From AP-15 sp963787425 (GTDB lineage Bacteria; Pseudomonadota; Alphaproteobacteria; ATCC43930; CGMCC-115725): DNA of 64,000 bases. The stretch lies in the NCBI GenBank assembly GCA_963787425.1, contig CAWBCV010000004.1:496001-560000 (forward strand), in the 5' to 3' direction. The notes under the pieces were generated by a model. That model did no database searches. It saw only the letters and a program-made list of their open reading frames with translations, and was not told the DNA's origin. The position numbers and the translations under genes are program-made. Of the stretch, positions 33,952-42,700 are shown in pieces; the first letter of the stretch is position 1, and each line of letters starts with the position of its first letter.

Positions 33952-34626
33952 TCACGGACTCGGATCACTGCGCTCGAAAACGCCGGTCAAGTAAATTCGG
34001 GTCGCCAAATACCCGAACAAGAAACCCTCGATAACGCCATAGGTCAGAACACTCAAAGCAACGACCTGCCCTCCGCTGCCGGGCCCGAAGCTCTCGCCCA
34101 GTGACGGTGCTATGCTCCTCACCCAGTCGCCGATCTTGTAGAGCTGTGAGGCGCCGATCGCAAGGAGCCCCTTTGTGAGGGCATCAGAAATGCTCTCCAG
34201 ATTGGTGTTCCGATGCAAGCCCGAACCCGGGCCGACCGGAGGCGCAGCGATGGTCGTCTCGCGTGTGGCAGCCGCCGCCCTCTCCTCTACGGAGGGCGAG
34301 CTGGCAGGACCTCCAACGGGCTCGATATCGGCCCTTTCAGCGGCGCCGGCCACCGTTCTTGAGCGCTGGACGACGGCATTCGACTGCGGGATCCCGAACA
34401 GGAAGCCGATCAATCCGCCCATGAAGCTTGCTGCGCCCGAGCATAGCATTGCTATGCTGTAAACGCCCCATAATGTGTAAGTTTGCGGCCCTGCCCCAAT
34501 GATTTGGCCGCTGACGTTATTTGCCCAAAGGATGACCAAAAAATTTTCAACTCCGAGCACAAATAGAAAGAAAATAACCAGCCAGATCAGGTCCCACTTC
34601 GTATCGCGCGGCAAGGATGTTCTCAT
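33952..34626 (-). CDS. Hypothetical integral membrane protein
   Basis: 224-residue protein with two N-terminal membrane helices (LIWLVIFFLFVLGVENFLVI; SGAASFMGGLIGFLFGIP), a ~75-residue Pro/Ala-rich soluble linker, and a C-terminal pair of membrane helices. The segment GFLFGIPQS, then NTNLESISDALTKGLLAIGA is seen in a family of uncharacterised bacterial membrane proteins. The ATG at 34626 starts MRTSLPRDTKWD. It is divergent from the alpha/beta hydrolase. Function is unknown. Confidence 0.6.
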   Translation of the reverse strand: MRTSLPRDTKWDLIWLVIFFLFVLGVENFLVILWANNVSGQIIGAGPQTYTLWGVYSIAMLCSGAASFMGGLIGFLFGIPQSNAVVQRSRTVAGAAERADIEPVGGPASSPSVEERAAAATRETTIAAPPVGPGSGLHRNTNLESISDALTKGLLAIGASQLYKIGDWVRSIAPSLGESFGPGSGGQVVALSVLTYGVIEGFLFGYLATRIYLTGVFERSDPSP

Positions 34627-34728
34627 CGGCTGCAGATCTTCGGCTCTACGATGGGCTTCGATTGCAGCGAAGTCGTCGTATTAGATCGGGCTGGAAACCT
34701 CGTTCCGATAGGGACTAAGATGGAATGA

Positions 34729-35631
34729 ATGAGCACCGGAAGCGACACGATTGCGGACCTCCATGTGAACGTTTGTGGCAACGGTCCGGCGATTTTGCTC
34801 ATCCATGGCTTCGGCGCCAACACGTTTACGTGGTCGAAGATCGTATCACCATTGGCGCGCCAACATAAAGTCATCACGCTGGACCTCAAAGGTTTCGGCC
34901 GATCGAAGAAGCCCCGGGATAGCCGCTATACCCTCCGCGACCAGGCCGCAGCGGTCGTTGATGTGATCGAAAACCTGGATCTGAACTGTCTCACCGTGAT
35001 CGGCCACTCAATGGGCGGCGGCGTGGCGCTGCTGGTGGCCATAACTCTGGAGCGCCAAGCACAGAGGCGGCTGAGCCGGCTCGTTTTGATCGATAGCATC
35101 GCATACCCGCAACATCTGCCGCATTTCATTACGGTCTTGCGCCTTCCCGTTTTCGGCTCCCTCATCTGCCGGCTCCTCCCGGCGAGGTGGTTGGTGCATC
35201 ATGTCCTCAATTTCGCGTACTATGATCGTCGGAAAATCGAGCGCGCGTTTATCGAGAACTATGCGGCCCCCCTCCGCTGCGCCAACGGACGAGCAGCCTT
35301 AATCGCCACGGCACGTGCTATAATTCCGTCGGATATCGACGAATTAGTCGAGCAGTACCACAAATTGGACGTTCCCGTGCTTCTCATGGCAGGACACCAG
35401 GACCGCATCGTGCCACTGGCACTAGTGCGCCGTCTCGCCGAGGTGCTTCCGAAAGCCAGCTTGAGAGTGCTCGATCGTTGCGGTCACGTTCCCCAGGAAG
35501 AAGCGCCGGAACAGACCTTAAGCATCCTTCGGGAGTATCTGGCCATTCCGGACCCGCATAGTGAGTCAGCGATTCCGTTGAGCGTGGACCCGAAACCGCT
35601 AGCACCAGCAGCCGGCGTCCATCGGCAGTAA
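34729..35631 (+). CDS. Alpha/beta hydrolase
   Basis: 300-residue alpha/beta-hydrolase-fold enzyme. The oxyanion loop is HGFGANTFTW, the nucleophile elbow GHSMGGGVALL (Ser near residue 96), the acid Asp in AGHQDRIVPLA and the catalytic His in LDRCGHVPQEEAPE. There is no signal peptide. The 3' end, from about 35530, overlaps antisense to a truncated metallophosphoesterase gene; the last ~30 residues (SESAIPLSVDPKPLAPAAGV) look non-native and may derive from that junction. The substrate is unknown. Confidence 0.8.
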   Translation: MSTGSDTIADLHVNVCGNGPAILLIHGFGANTFTWSKIVSPLARQHKVITLDLKGFGRSKKPRDSRYTLRDQAAAVVDVIENLDLNCLTVIGHSMGGGVALLVAITLERQAQRRLSRLVLIDSIAYPQHLPHFITVLRLPVFGSLICRLLPARWLVHHVLNFAYYDRRKIERAFIENYAAPLRCANGRAALIATARAIIPSDIDELVEQYHKLDVPVLLMAGHQDRIVPLALVRRLAEVLPKASLRVLDRCGHVPQEEAPEQTLSILREYLAIPDPHSESAIPLSVDPKPLAPAAGVHRQ

Positions 35632-35947
35632 CGTGGATGACCTCTTCCGCGACCTCTACGCCCCCGAACTGCAGCAGCGTGTAATCGCGCAGCCATTCAT
35701 CGTGATTCCCTGGGACATAGACGACGCGCGTGACTCTGCGGACCTTGCGCAACACCTTCTGGATGACGTCATTATGGGTTTGCGGCCAATACCATGATCG
35801 CTTCAGGCGCCAGCCGTCGATGATATCGCCGACCAGATAGATCGTGTCGGCATCGTTGTAACGCAGGAAATCGATCAGGAAATCGGCTTTGCACCCGCGG
35901 GTGCCGAGGTGAATATCGGAAATCCAGATCGTGCGATACTGGCGCAT
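35615..35947 (-). pseudogene. 3'-truncated UDP-2,3-diacylglucosamine hydrolase-like metallophosphoesterase
   Basis: The ATG at 35947 starts MRQYRTIWISDIHLGTRGCK, followed by YLVGDIIDGWRLKRSWYWP and VVYVPGNHDEWLRDYTLLQF. These are three metal-binding motifs (D-x-H, GD-x2-D, GNHD) of LpxH-like phosphoesterases. After ADGRRLLVL, near 35615, where the family has HGDEFD, similarity ends and the frame runs antisense into the hydrolase gene. The remaining metal-ligand His motif is lost. It starts 33 bases after the methyltransferase gene on the same strand. Confidence 0.7.
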
Positions 35948-35979
35948 GCTTGAAATTTGGCGAATCGGGGAAATCTGGT

Positions 35980-36567
35980 TCACGACGGCCCGTTTGCGGC
36001 AAGCGTTTCGGATTTTTGCGAATAGGCCCAGATCTGTGCCGGAAGCAGATTGAGCCAGACCCTGCAAATCTCTCGGCCGGCAATCCCCAGGCGTTCCATT
36101 GGCAAGGGCGAGGAGAACGCATTGGTCATCTGCAAAAAACGTCCGCTCGGTCCCAAAAGCTCGAGACACGGTTTGACAATGGCTCGCTGTGCCTCCAATG
36201 AAAACCACTTGATCGGGAGGCTGGAGACGACAGCGGCCAGCTGCTCGCCGCGACCCGCGAAATATTGATCGATTCGGGTTGCATCACCTTCGATCACCCT
36301 TACTCCGGGGAATTCGCTCCGCAGCACCGCAGCGAGGCGCGGCTCACTCTCCACGGCAATGATGCGATCGGGCGGGCAGCCGGCCCGTACGAGCCCGCGC
36401 GTGATGCTCCCGGTTCCGGCGCCGAGTTCGAGCACCTCCCCGGCCCGATCGAGTTCGACGCACCCTGCAAGTGCGTCGGCAAAACGCCGCCCACTCGGAT
36501 TCGCAGCCGCTATTCGCATCGGCTTTTGCAACCAAAGACCAAAAAACACGGTCGCCCCCGCGGACAC
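35980..36567 (-). CDS. SAM-dependent methyltransferase, PmtA/KsgA-like
   Basis: 195-residue class I methyltransferase. The SAM-binding motif I is EVLELGAGTGSITRGLV, followed by the acidic motif IIAVESEPRLAAVL and VIEGDATRID. The catalytic region has VVSSLPIKWFSLEAQRAIV, as in phospholipid N-methyltransferases (PmtA) and rRNA adenine dimethylase-like proteins. Size and motif order favour the PmtA branch, which methylates phosphatidylethanolamine at the membrane. It lies upstream of the truncated metallophosphoesterase on the same strand. Confidence 0.75.
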   Translation of the reverse strand: MSAGATVFFGLWLQKPMRIAAANPSGRRFADALAGCVELDRAGEVLELGAGTGSITRGLVRAGCPPDRIIAVESEPRLAAVLRSEFPGVRVIEGDATRIDQYFAGRGEQLAAVVSSLPIKWFSLEAQRAIVKPCLELLGPSGRFLQMTNAFSSPLPMERLGIAGREICRVWLNLLPAQIWAYSQKSETLAANGPS

Positions 36568-36832
36568 GTGATTTCCCCTACCTAGTTGGTCCGATGCTCA
36601 TTCTATCAATTGTATGTTACAGTTTTCGAGCCCCATATGTGGGCCGCGTTCGCAAAACGGTCATCATCCTATGGTACTGATCACCTTTCAGGCTAGAGGA
36701 GCGCATCTGACGGCTAAAAAAGCAACTCGCCCTGGCGCTCCGGAGAATGGCTTCAAGGCAACTTTGACGCGTTTTGCGAACAAGCGCGGTTCACCCGGCC
36801 GGGCGCGCTTCGGAGATTGGCGAAAAATCCTG

Positions 36833-37060
36833 ATGCACAGATTTGCGCCGGGACCCGAGATGGAAACGCCCGATCCCGTCTCGCTCGCCATCTTCGCGAT
36901 CGATCGGGTCGGCCCGGCCGCGGTTCGTGCCTGCGCCTCCGGAGTCGAAGTTCGCGTGGCAGCGCCGGACGAAGCGACCGCCGCGGTATTTCGCGCCGCG
37001 CTAGCCGAAACCGCTCGACGGCGCGCCACGGATCAGCTGATCCGAATCGTCGTCGATTAA
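36833..37060 (+). CDS. Hypothetical small protein
   Basis: 75 codons from an ATG at 36833: a short basic start, then PDPVSLAIFAIDRVGPAAVR and a hydrophilic alpha/beta C-terminus (AAVFRAALAETARRRATDQL). No family was recognised. The frame is open upstream to 36614, but that part looks non-coding. It converges on phoB. It may be spurious. Confidence 0.35.
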   Translation: MHRFAPGPEMETPDPVSLAIFAIDRVGPAAVRACASGVEVRVAAPDEATAAVFRAALAETARRRATDQLIRIVVD

Positions 37061-37099
37061 AGCGCGTGCCGGGTCGAGGGGCCGGGGAAACCGCTCATA

Positions 37100-37795
37100 C
37101 TATCTAATAGGATGGTCTAGAGCGTAGCCGGCCGAGCGGACCGTACGCACCACATCGACGGCGCCATCGGCGTTCAGCGCTTTACGCAGACGGCGGATGT
37201 GAACGTCGACAGTCCGCGCCTCGACATAGACATCATGGCCCCAGACGGCATCCAATAATTGCTCGCGCGAGAAGACCCGCCCGGGATGCGTGATCAGATA
37301 ACGAAGCAGGCGAAACTCCGTGGGACCGAGATGGATTGGCCTACCCGCGCGCGATACCCGATGTGCGGACGTATCCACTTCCACATCGGCGAACTGCAAT
37401 AAGTTTTGCGTGCCGCCGGGCTGGGCGCGCCGCATCACCGCACGCAGCCGTGCGACCAGTTCGCTCGGGCTGAACGGTTTGACCACATAGTCGTCGGCGC
37501 CGCTGTCGAGCCCGCGCACCCGGTCGGTTTCCTCGCCGCGCGCCGTCAGGATGATGACCGGCAGCGAGCGGGTCTCAGGAGACCGCCGGATGCGGCGGCA
37601 AACCTCGATCCCCGAAACCAGAGGGAGCATCCAGTCCAACAGCACCAGGTCGGGCTTGCGCTCGGCGATTTGTACAAGCGCCTCCTCGCCGTCGCCGGCC
37701 TCGCAAACCTGAAAGCCTTCCTTTTCGAGGTTGTAACGCAGCATTGTAACGAGCGGGGCCTCGTCTTCGACGATCAGGACGAGCGGCTTTATCAT
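37100..37795 (-). CDS. phoB: Phosphate regulon response regulator PhoB
   Basis: 231-residue OmpR/PhoB-type regulator. The receiver domain has VLIVEDEAPLVTMLRYNLEK (acidic pocket), phospho-acceptor Asp in LVLLDWMLPLVSGIEVCRRI, conserved Thr/Lys (LTARGEE; DDYVVKPFSPSELVARL). The C-terminal winged helix contains GPTEFRLLRYLITHPGRVFS and EARTVDVHIRRLRKAL. It is the last gene of the pst-pho operon; its ATG overlaps the phoU stop by 4 bases. It is phosphorylated by PhoR under phosphate limitation and activates Pho-box promoters. Confidence 0.95.
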   Translation of the reverse strand: MIKPLVLIVEDEAPLVTMLRYNLEKEGFQVCEAGDGEEALVQIAERKPDLVLLDWMLPLVSGIEVCRRIRRSPETRSLPVIILTARGEETDRVRGLDSGADDYVVKPFSPSELVARLRAVMRRAQPGGTQNLLQFADVEVDTSAHRVSRAGRPIHLGPTEFRLLRYLITHPGRVFSREQLLDAVWGHDVYVEARTVDVHIRRLRKALNADGAVDVVRTVRSAGYALDHPIR

Positions 37796-38514
37796 TGCGG
37801 GGCTCTATCCGGCATCATGACCTCGACGCTCGATGTGTCGCCCTTCGGCCGCGCCTCCTCCAGCGGTGTTCCATTCACCAAATAGTACAAGTTTTCCGCA
37901 ATATTCGTTGCGTGGTCACCGATTCTCTCGATGTTCTTCGCCATAAACAGAAGATGGGTGCACGAACCGATACTGCGCGGATCTTCCATCATATACGTTA
38001 ATAGCTCACGGAAAAGGCTCGAATACATCTCATCCAGCTCGGCGTCGCGCCTCCACACGGAATATGCCTTGTCGGCGTCGCGTTGCACGTAGCTGTCCAA
38101 AACATCCTTGATCAGCAATTGCGCCAAATGTGCCATGCGCGGGAGGGCGTAGACCGGCCGCACTGCCGGTGACTGGCTTAGGGCAATCGAACGCTTGGCC
38201 ACATTGGCGGCGTAGTCGCCGATTCGCTCCAAATCGCTGCTGATCTTCAACGCGGAGAAGATTTCGCGCAGATCGCGCGCCACCGGTTGCCGCAAGGCCA
38301 GGAGCCGAATCGCGAGATTGTCGAGTTCGCGCTCGAGCTGGTCGACTTTGACGTCCCCTTCGACAACGCGCGCGGCAAGCTCGGTGTCGCGCGTCATTAC
38401 CGCCTCGATCGCGGTGCCGAGCTGGCTTTCGGCAAGTCCGCCCATCTCGGCTACGGTGTTGTTGAGCCTGCGCAGCTCCTCGTCATACGCTCTGGTAACG
38501 TGCTCGGAAGCCAT
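37792..38514 (-). CDS. phoU: Phosphate signalling protein PhoU
   Basis: 240-residue all-helical PhoU with the duplicated three-helix repeats and metal-cluster motif EXXXD: AIEAVMTRDTELAARVVEGD and LKISSDLERIGDYAANVAKR in the first half, LFMAKNIERIGDHATNIAEN in the second. The ATG at 38514 (MASEHV) follows GAGGGGGT and is preferred to the TTG at 38520. PhoU mediates between the Pst transporter and PhoR, keeping PhoR silent when phosphate is ample. It lies between pstB and phoB in a tight operon. Confidence 0.95.
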   Translation of the reverse strand: MASEHVTRAYDEELRRLNNTVAEMGGLAESQLGTAIEAVMTRDTELAARVVEGDVKVDQLERELDNLAIRLLALRQPVARDLREIFSALKISSDLERIGDYAANVAKRSIALSQSPAVRPVYALPRMAHLAQLLIKDVLDSYVQRDADKAYSVWRRDAELDEMYSSLFRELLTYMMEDPRSIGSCTHLLFMAKNIERIGDHATNIAENLYYLVNGTPLEEARPKGDTSSVEVMMPDRAPQ

Positions 38515-38542
38515 CGGCAAACCCCCTCATTTACCATCAAAA

Positions 38543-39373
38543 TCAACCGAACCGGCCCGTAATGTAATCCTCGGTATGTTTCTCTTTCGGATGCGTAAAG
38601 ATGCGCTCGGTTTCATCAAACTCGATCAGCTCGCCGAGATACATGAACGCAGTGTAATCCGAAGTACGCGCCGCCTGCTGCATGTTGTGCGTGACGATCG
38701 CGATACAGTAGTCGACTTTCAGCTCGGCTATCAGTTCCTCAATCCGCTGGGTCGAGATCGGGTCCAGTGCCGAGGCGGGCTCGTCAAGCAGCAAGATTTC
38801 CGGCCGCACCGCTACCGCGCGCGCGATGCAGAGCCGTTGCTGCTGGCCGCCCGACAGACTGAGCCCGCTTTGTGGCAACTTGTCTTTGACTTCTTCCCAA
38901 AGGGCAGCGCGGCGCAATGCCAATTCGACGCGCTCGTCCAGTTCGTGGCGCGGGAGGCTTTCGTAAAGTCGGACTCCGAAAGCGATGTTGTCGTATATCG
39001 ACATCGGAAAAGGCGTCGGCTTCTGAAAGACCATACCGATTCTCGCCCGCAGCAGATTGAGATCCAGCCCCGGAGACAAAATGTTTTCGTTGTCGACCAG
39101 AACCTCTCCGGTCGCCCGTTGGCTGGGGTAAAGTTCGTAAATTCTATTGAGAACGCGAAGCAGCGTTGACTTGCCGCAGCCGGACGGGCCGATAAAGGCG
39201 GTGACCCTCCTGTCGTGCAGCGGCATCGTTATGTTCTTCAGAGCCTTGAACGCGCCGTAGTAAAAATCGACGTTGCGGATCAGAACTTTGTGACGGGGCG
39301 CGGGCTGTGCCTGCGTCTGCCGCAAATCGGGTGATGACATCGGCATTGCTTGCCGCGCAGTGGCTGGGCTCAT
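38543..39373 (-). CDS. pstB: Phosphate ABC transporter ATP-binding protein PstB
   Basis: 276-residue ABC ATPase powering phosphate import. Walker A is GPSGCGKSTLLRVLNR, the signature LSGGQQQRLCIARAVAV, Walker B ILLLDEPASALDPISTQRIE, and the switch His is in IVTHNMQQAARTSDYTAF. NVDFYYGAFKALKNI near the N-terminus is PstB-specific. The ATG at 39373 overlaps the pstA stop (ATGA); the longer open frame to 39682 is antisense-like filler inside pstA. Confidence 0.95.
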   Translation of the reverse strand: MSPATARQAMPMSSPDLRQTQAQPAPRHKVLIRNVDFYYGAFKALKNITMPLHDRRVTAFIGPSGCGKSTLLRVLNRIYELYPSQRATGEVLVDNENILSPGLDLNLLRARIGMVFQKPTPFPMSIYDNIAFGVRLYESLPRHELDERVELALRRAALWEEVKDKLPQSGLSLSGGQQQRLCIARAVAVRPEILLLDEPASALDPISTQRIEELIAELKVDYCIAIVTHNMQQAARTSDYTAFMYLGELIEFDETERIFTHPKEKHTEDYITGRFG

Positions 39374-40212
39374 GGCTTGAAAGTGCTCCAGGAAGCGAGG
39401 GCTCGGGCGCTGATGTTGAGAATCAGGACCGTGATCGTGATCAGCAGTGCACCGCCCCATGCCAGCGTTTGCCAATCGGCATAAGGGCTCATCGCAAACT
39501 GGAAGATGACAACCGGGAGGTTCGCCATCGGCGCATTGAGGTCGGCGCTCCAGAACTGGTTGTTGAGCGCGGTGAAAAGCAGCGGCGCTGTTTCGCCGGC
39601 GATGCGCGCGACCGCGAGCATGACGCCGGTCACCATTCCCTGGACCGCCGCGCGGTAAGAGATCAACATGATCACCTTCCACTTCGGCGAGCCCAGAGCC
39701 GAAGCCGCTTCGCGCAACGAATTCGGGACTAGGTTGAGCATGTCTTCGGTGGTCCGTACAACGACCGGGATCACGATAATGGCGAGCGCGACAGCCCCGG
39801 CCCAGGCCGAGAAGTGCCCCATCGGAACGACCATTAGCTCATAGACGAAGAGCCCGACGATGATCGAAGGTGCGCTCAACAAAATATCGTTGATAAAGCG
39901 GACGACCTCGCCAAAGCGGCTGCCACGGCTGTACTCCGCAAGGAAGGTGCCGGCCAGAATGCCTGTCGGTGTTCCGATCAGGGTCCCGACCAAAGTCATC
40001 ATTAGGCTGCCGAAAATGGCATTCAACAAGCCGCCTGCGCTGCCCGGTGGCGGCGTCATTTGGGAAAACAGTGCCGGGGTTATCGCGGCAATTCCATTCT
40101 CCAGCAATGTCCAGAGAACAAGGATCAGCCAAAGAAGTCCAAGCCCGGTCGCCGCGACCGACAGGGTCATGACCACGCCATTGAAGATGCGGCGGCGCGC
40201 ATAGATATTCAT
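39370..40212 (-). CDS. pstA: Phosphate ABC transporter permease PstA
   Basis: 280-residue inner-membrane permease with about six transmembrane helices. The PstA family sequence includes PPPGSAGGLLNAIFGSLMMT, GTFLAEYSRGSRFGEVVRFI and the cytoplasmic EAA-like loop EDMLNLVPNSLREAASALGS. Together with PstC it forms the phosphate channel. The ATG at 40212 lies 4 bases downstream of the pstC stop, and its own stop overlaps the pstB start. Confidence 0.95.
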   Translation of the reverse strand: MNIYARRRIFNGVVMTLSVAATGLGLLWLILVLWTLLENGIAAITPALFSQMTPPPGSAGGLLNAIFGSLMMTLVGTLIGTPTGILAGTFLAEYSRGSRFGEVVRFINDILLSAPSIIVGLFVYELMVVPMGHFSAWAGAVALAIIVIPVVVRTTEDMLNLVPNSLREAASALGSPKWKVIMLISYRAAVQGMVTGVMLAVARIAGETAPLLFTALNNQFWSADLNAPMANLPVVIFQFAMSPYADWQTLAWGGALLITITVLILNISARALASWSTFKP

Positions 40213-40216
40213 GGCA

Positions 40217-41191
40217 TCAAGTTCCTGCCTGCTTTTGCAGCCGCAGCAGCAGCAACTTTGCGATTGCCAGCACGATGAAGGTGATGACGAACAGGATGAA
40301 CCCGAGCGCTATCAACGACGACCGATAGAGATCGCCAAAGGCCTCGGTGAATTCGTTCGCGAGAGACGCCGATATCGTGGTTCCCGGCTGCAGGATCGAC
40401 GCGCTGATGTTATGCGCGTTGCCGATCACGAAGGTGACGGCCATCGTCTCGCCGAGCGCCCGGCCGAGACCGAGCATAATGCCGCCGATGACGCCGATTC
40501 GGGTGAAGGGCAGGACAACCCGCAGGACGACCTCAGTGCGAGTGGCGCCCAGACCGTAGGCACTTTCCTTCAACATCGGCGGCACGGTCTCGAAGACGTC
40601 GCGCATGATCGACGAGATGAACGGCAAGACCATGATGGCGAGGATGAAACCGGCCGTCAGGATGCCGATGCCCAGCGGCGGACCGGCAAACAGCGCTCCA
40701 ATTCCTGGGATCTGCCCGAACGTATCGATGATCGCCGGTTCGATATACTCCTGGACGAAAGGCGCGAATACAAACAGGCCCCAGATGCCGTAAATGATGC
40801 TTGGAATTGCCGCCAACAGCTCGATCATCGTGGCGAGCGGCCGTTTCAACCAGAGCGGGCAGATCTCGGTGATGAACAGCGCGACCCCGAACGCCACCGG
40901 AATCCCGACCAGCATGGCAATGGCGGAGGTCACGAGCGTTCCGTAGATCGGGGCAAGCGCTCCGAACTTTTCGGTGACCGGGTTCCAAACCTCGGTGATG
41001 ATGAAGGAGGGGCCAAAAGTTCGGAAGGCCGCCAGCGCCCCGTCGCCCAGCGCGACAATGACGCCGCCGAGGATCAGCAGCACCAGCAGTGCAAACAGAA
41101 AAGTCAGCGACCGGAATACGACGTCGCCGATAATACCACCGCGCCGGCCCGAGGCCGCTAAGCGCCCAACGACTGCCGTATCAGCCGCCAT
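40217..41191 (-). CDS. pstC: Phosphate ABC transporter permease PstC
   Basis: 324-residue permease with about six membrane helices and a periplasmic loop after helix 1. Family sequence includes WNPVTEKFGALAPIYGTLVT, LFITEICPLWLKRPLATMIE and SIIYGIWGLFVFAPFVQEYI; the EAA loop is VPPMLKESAYGLGATRTEVV. It starts 64 bases after pstS, with a strong hairpin in between. It pairs with PstA. Confidence 0.95.
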   Translation of the reverse strand: MAADTAVVGRLAASGRRGGIIGDVVFRSLTFLFALLVLLILGGVIVALGDGALAAFRTFGPSFIITEVWNPVTEKFGALAPIYGTLVTSAIAMLVGIPVAFGVALFITEICPLWLKRPLATMIELLAAIPSIIYGIWGLFVFAPFVQEYIEPAIIDTFGQIPGIGALFAGPPLGIGILTAGFILAIMVLPFISSIMRDVFETVPPMLKESAYGLGATRTEVVLRVVLPFTRIGVIGGIMLGLGRALGETMAVTFVIGNAHNISASILQPGTTISASLANEFTEAFGDLYRSSLIALGFILFVITFIVLAIAKLLLLRLQKQAGT

Positions 41192-41224
41192 GAGGCGCCA
41201 CCCAAATCGTCAACAATGGAGAGC

Positions 41225-41243
41225 GGGAGGCGCGAGGCCTCCC
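41225..41243 (-). promoter_or_regulatory. Hairpin between pstS and pstC
   Basis: A perfect 7-bp stem (GGGAGGC / GCCTCCC) with a 5-base loop, 12 bases after the pstS stop. It has no U-run, so it is not a classical terminator. It may stabilise the pstS message or attenuate transcription, which would give more PstS than permease. Confidence 0.5.
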
Positions 41244-41254
41244 CACCCGCAACA

Positions 41255-42316
41255 TCAGGATGAGTGCCCGTCCCACATCGGCTTGCCGTCGGGTCCGACG
41301 ATCTGCTTCCAGCTGTCTTCGAAGATCGCGACCGCGTTTTGCGGCATCGGGACATAGTCGAGCGACTCTGCCATTTGGGCACCGTTCTTGTAGGCCCAAT
41401 CGAAGAACTTCAGCACCTCTTTCGCCCGATCGGGCTGATCCTGCTTTTTGTGCATCAAAATGAAGGTCGCGCCGGTAATCGGCCAGGTTTCCTTGCCGGG
41501 CTGGTTGGTGAGGATCAGATAAAACCCGGGCGCGCTCTTCCAATCCGCGTTGGCCGCGGCTGCCTGGAACACCTCGATACCGGGCTCCAATGACGCGCCA
41601 TCGTGATTGACGAGCTTGGTATGGATCATTTTGTTCTGCAGCGCGTAGGCGTATTCGACGTAACCGATAGCGCCCGCCGTTCGCAACGTCAGCGCCGCGA
41701 CGCCCTCATTTCCCTTGCCGCCGAGCCCGACCGGCCATTGGACAGACGTGCCCTCGCTGACCTTGTCCTTCCATTCCGGGCTCACCTTCGAGAGATAATT
41801 GGTGAAAATAAAGGTGGTGCCGGAGCCGTCGGAGCGGTGGACGACGGCGATCGCGGTGTCCGGCAGCTTGATGCCGGGATTGAGCTTGGCGATCGCCGGA
41901 TCGCTCCATTTGGTGATCTTGCCCAGATAGATGTTAGCGATTGTCGGCCCATCGAGCGTCATTTGGCCCGGCTGGATGCCCGGGAGATTGACGACCAGCA
42001 CCTCGCCGCCGATCACCGGCGGAAACTGGGTGAGACCGTTCTTCTCAAGCTCGTCCGGCTTTAAAGGCATGTCCGAGGCCCCAAAATCGACCGTCTTGGC
42101 CTGGATCTGCGCAATGCCGCCCCCCGAACCGATCGACTGGTAATTCAACTTCACTCCCGTCTTGGCCGCGTAGGCCTCCGCCCACTTCGCGTAAATCGGA
42201 TAGGGGAAGGTGGCGCCGGCACCGTTGATCTCGGCCGCCTGCGCGGCAAGGCCGATCGCGGCAGCGGCGGCCATCCCAAAGAGTGCGATGCGAAAAGCGT
42301 TCACGGTTTTCTCCAT
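41255..42316 (-). CDS. pstS: Phosphate-binding periplasmic protein PstS
   Basis: 353-residue periplasmic binding protein. A signal peptide (ALFGMAAAAAIGLAAQAAE) is followed by the PstS motif INGAGATFPYPIYAKWAEAY; phosphate contacts are in SIGSGGGIAQIQAKTVDFGA, VVHRSDGSGTTFIFTNYLSK and VEYAYALQNKM. The ATG at 42316 (MEKTVNAF) fits the signal peptide; the open frame continues to 42373. It is the first gene of the pst operon. Promoter and Pho box must lie in 42317-42500, where no unambiguous Pho box was recognised. Confidence 0.93.
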   Translation of the reverse strand: MEKTVNAFRIALFGMAAAAAIGLAAQAAEINGAGATFPYPIYAKWAEAYAAKTGVKLNYQSIGSGGGIAQIQAKTVDFGASDMPLKPDELEKNGLTQFPPVIGGEVLVVNLPGIQPGQMTLDGPTIANIYLGKITKWSDPAIAKLNPGIKLPDTAIAVVHRSDGSGTTFIFTNYLSKVSPEWKDKVSEGTSVQWPVGLGGKGNEGVAALTLRTAGAIGYVEYAYALQNKMIHTKLVNHDGASLEPGIEVFQAAAANADWKSAPGFYLILTNQPGKETWPITGATFILMHKKQDQPDRAKEVLKFFDWAYKNGAQMAESLDYVPMPQNAVAIFEDSWKQIVGPDGKPMWDGHSS

Positions 42317-42623
42317 CGACAGCCAGGAAGGCTGACCCGAGAGGATCGCGACTTTCTTAACGGCGCATTCCACATCTTTTAGGACACTTTTGTTGCATTT
42401 CCGTGACGGGCGCCAAAGCGAGTGCCTCCCGCGGAACCAGACAGCAACTGTAGACTAAATCACTGGACCTTGCGCACCTAGGCGGGAAACGACGCAAGCC
42501 TAAGTTGCAGTTCTGCGCCGAGGTTTGCAGTTTTCTGACTTAGATTATCATTCAATTGCCACATTCGCATGATATCCTGCAGCACCAGAGAGTGGTGCAG
42601 GATTGGGGTTGAAGGAGTTGCCG

Positions 42624-42680
42624 ATGCCTGATCTCGACCAGATAAAACAGGGGGAACAGGCAAAAGATTGGGGCCCCTGA
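42624..42680 (+). pseudogene. Start of a DUF5681-type gene, truncated after 18 codons
   Basis: GAAGGAG precedes the ATG at 42624, which encodes MPDLDQIKQGEQAKDWGP-stop. The first 12 residues match the N-terminus of small DUF5681 proteins, which occur in mobile regions of alphaproteobacteria and normally continue with a GRFAKGRSGNPAGRP-type motif. That part is missing here. It is probably the remnant of an inserted gene between pstS and phoR. The rest of the 42317-42700 gap holds the pst promoter region and nothing else recognised. Confidence 0.4.
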
Positions 42681-42700
42681 TGGGGCCGTCGACAGGTTGT

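Noticed and set aside
40211..41161. 316-codon open frame on the plus strand opposite pstC
   Set aside because: Extremely Arg/Asp/Gln-rich low-complexity translation, fully antisense to the well-conserved pstC; a GC-rich shadow frame.
42317..42430. Pho box upstream of pstS
   Set aside because: A CGTCAC-like half-site is present on the minus strand, but no second half-site at the expected 11-base period matches well enough.
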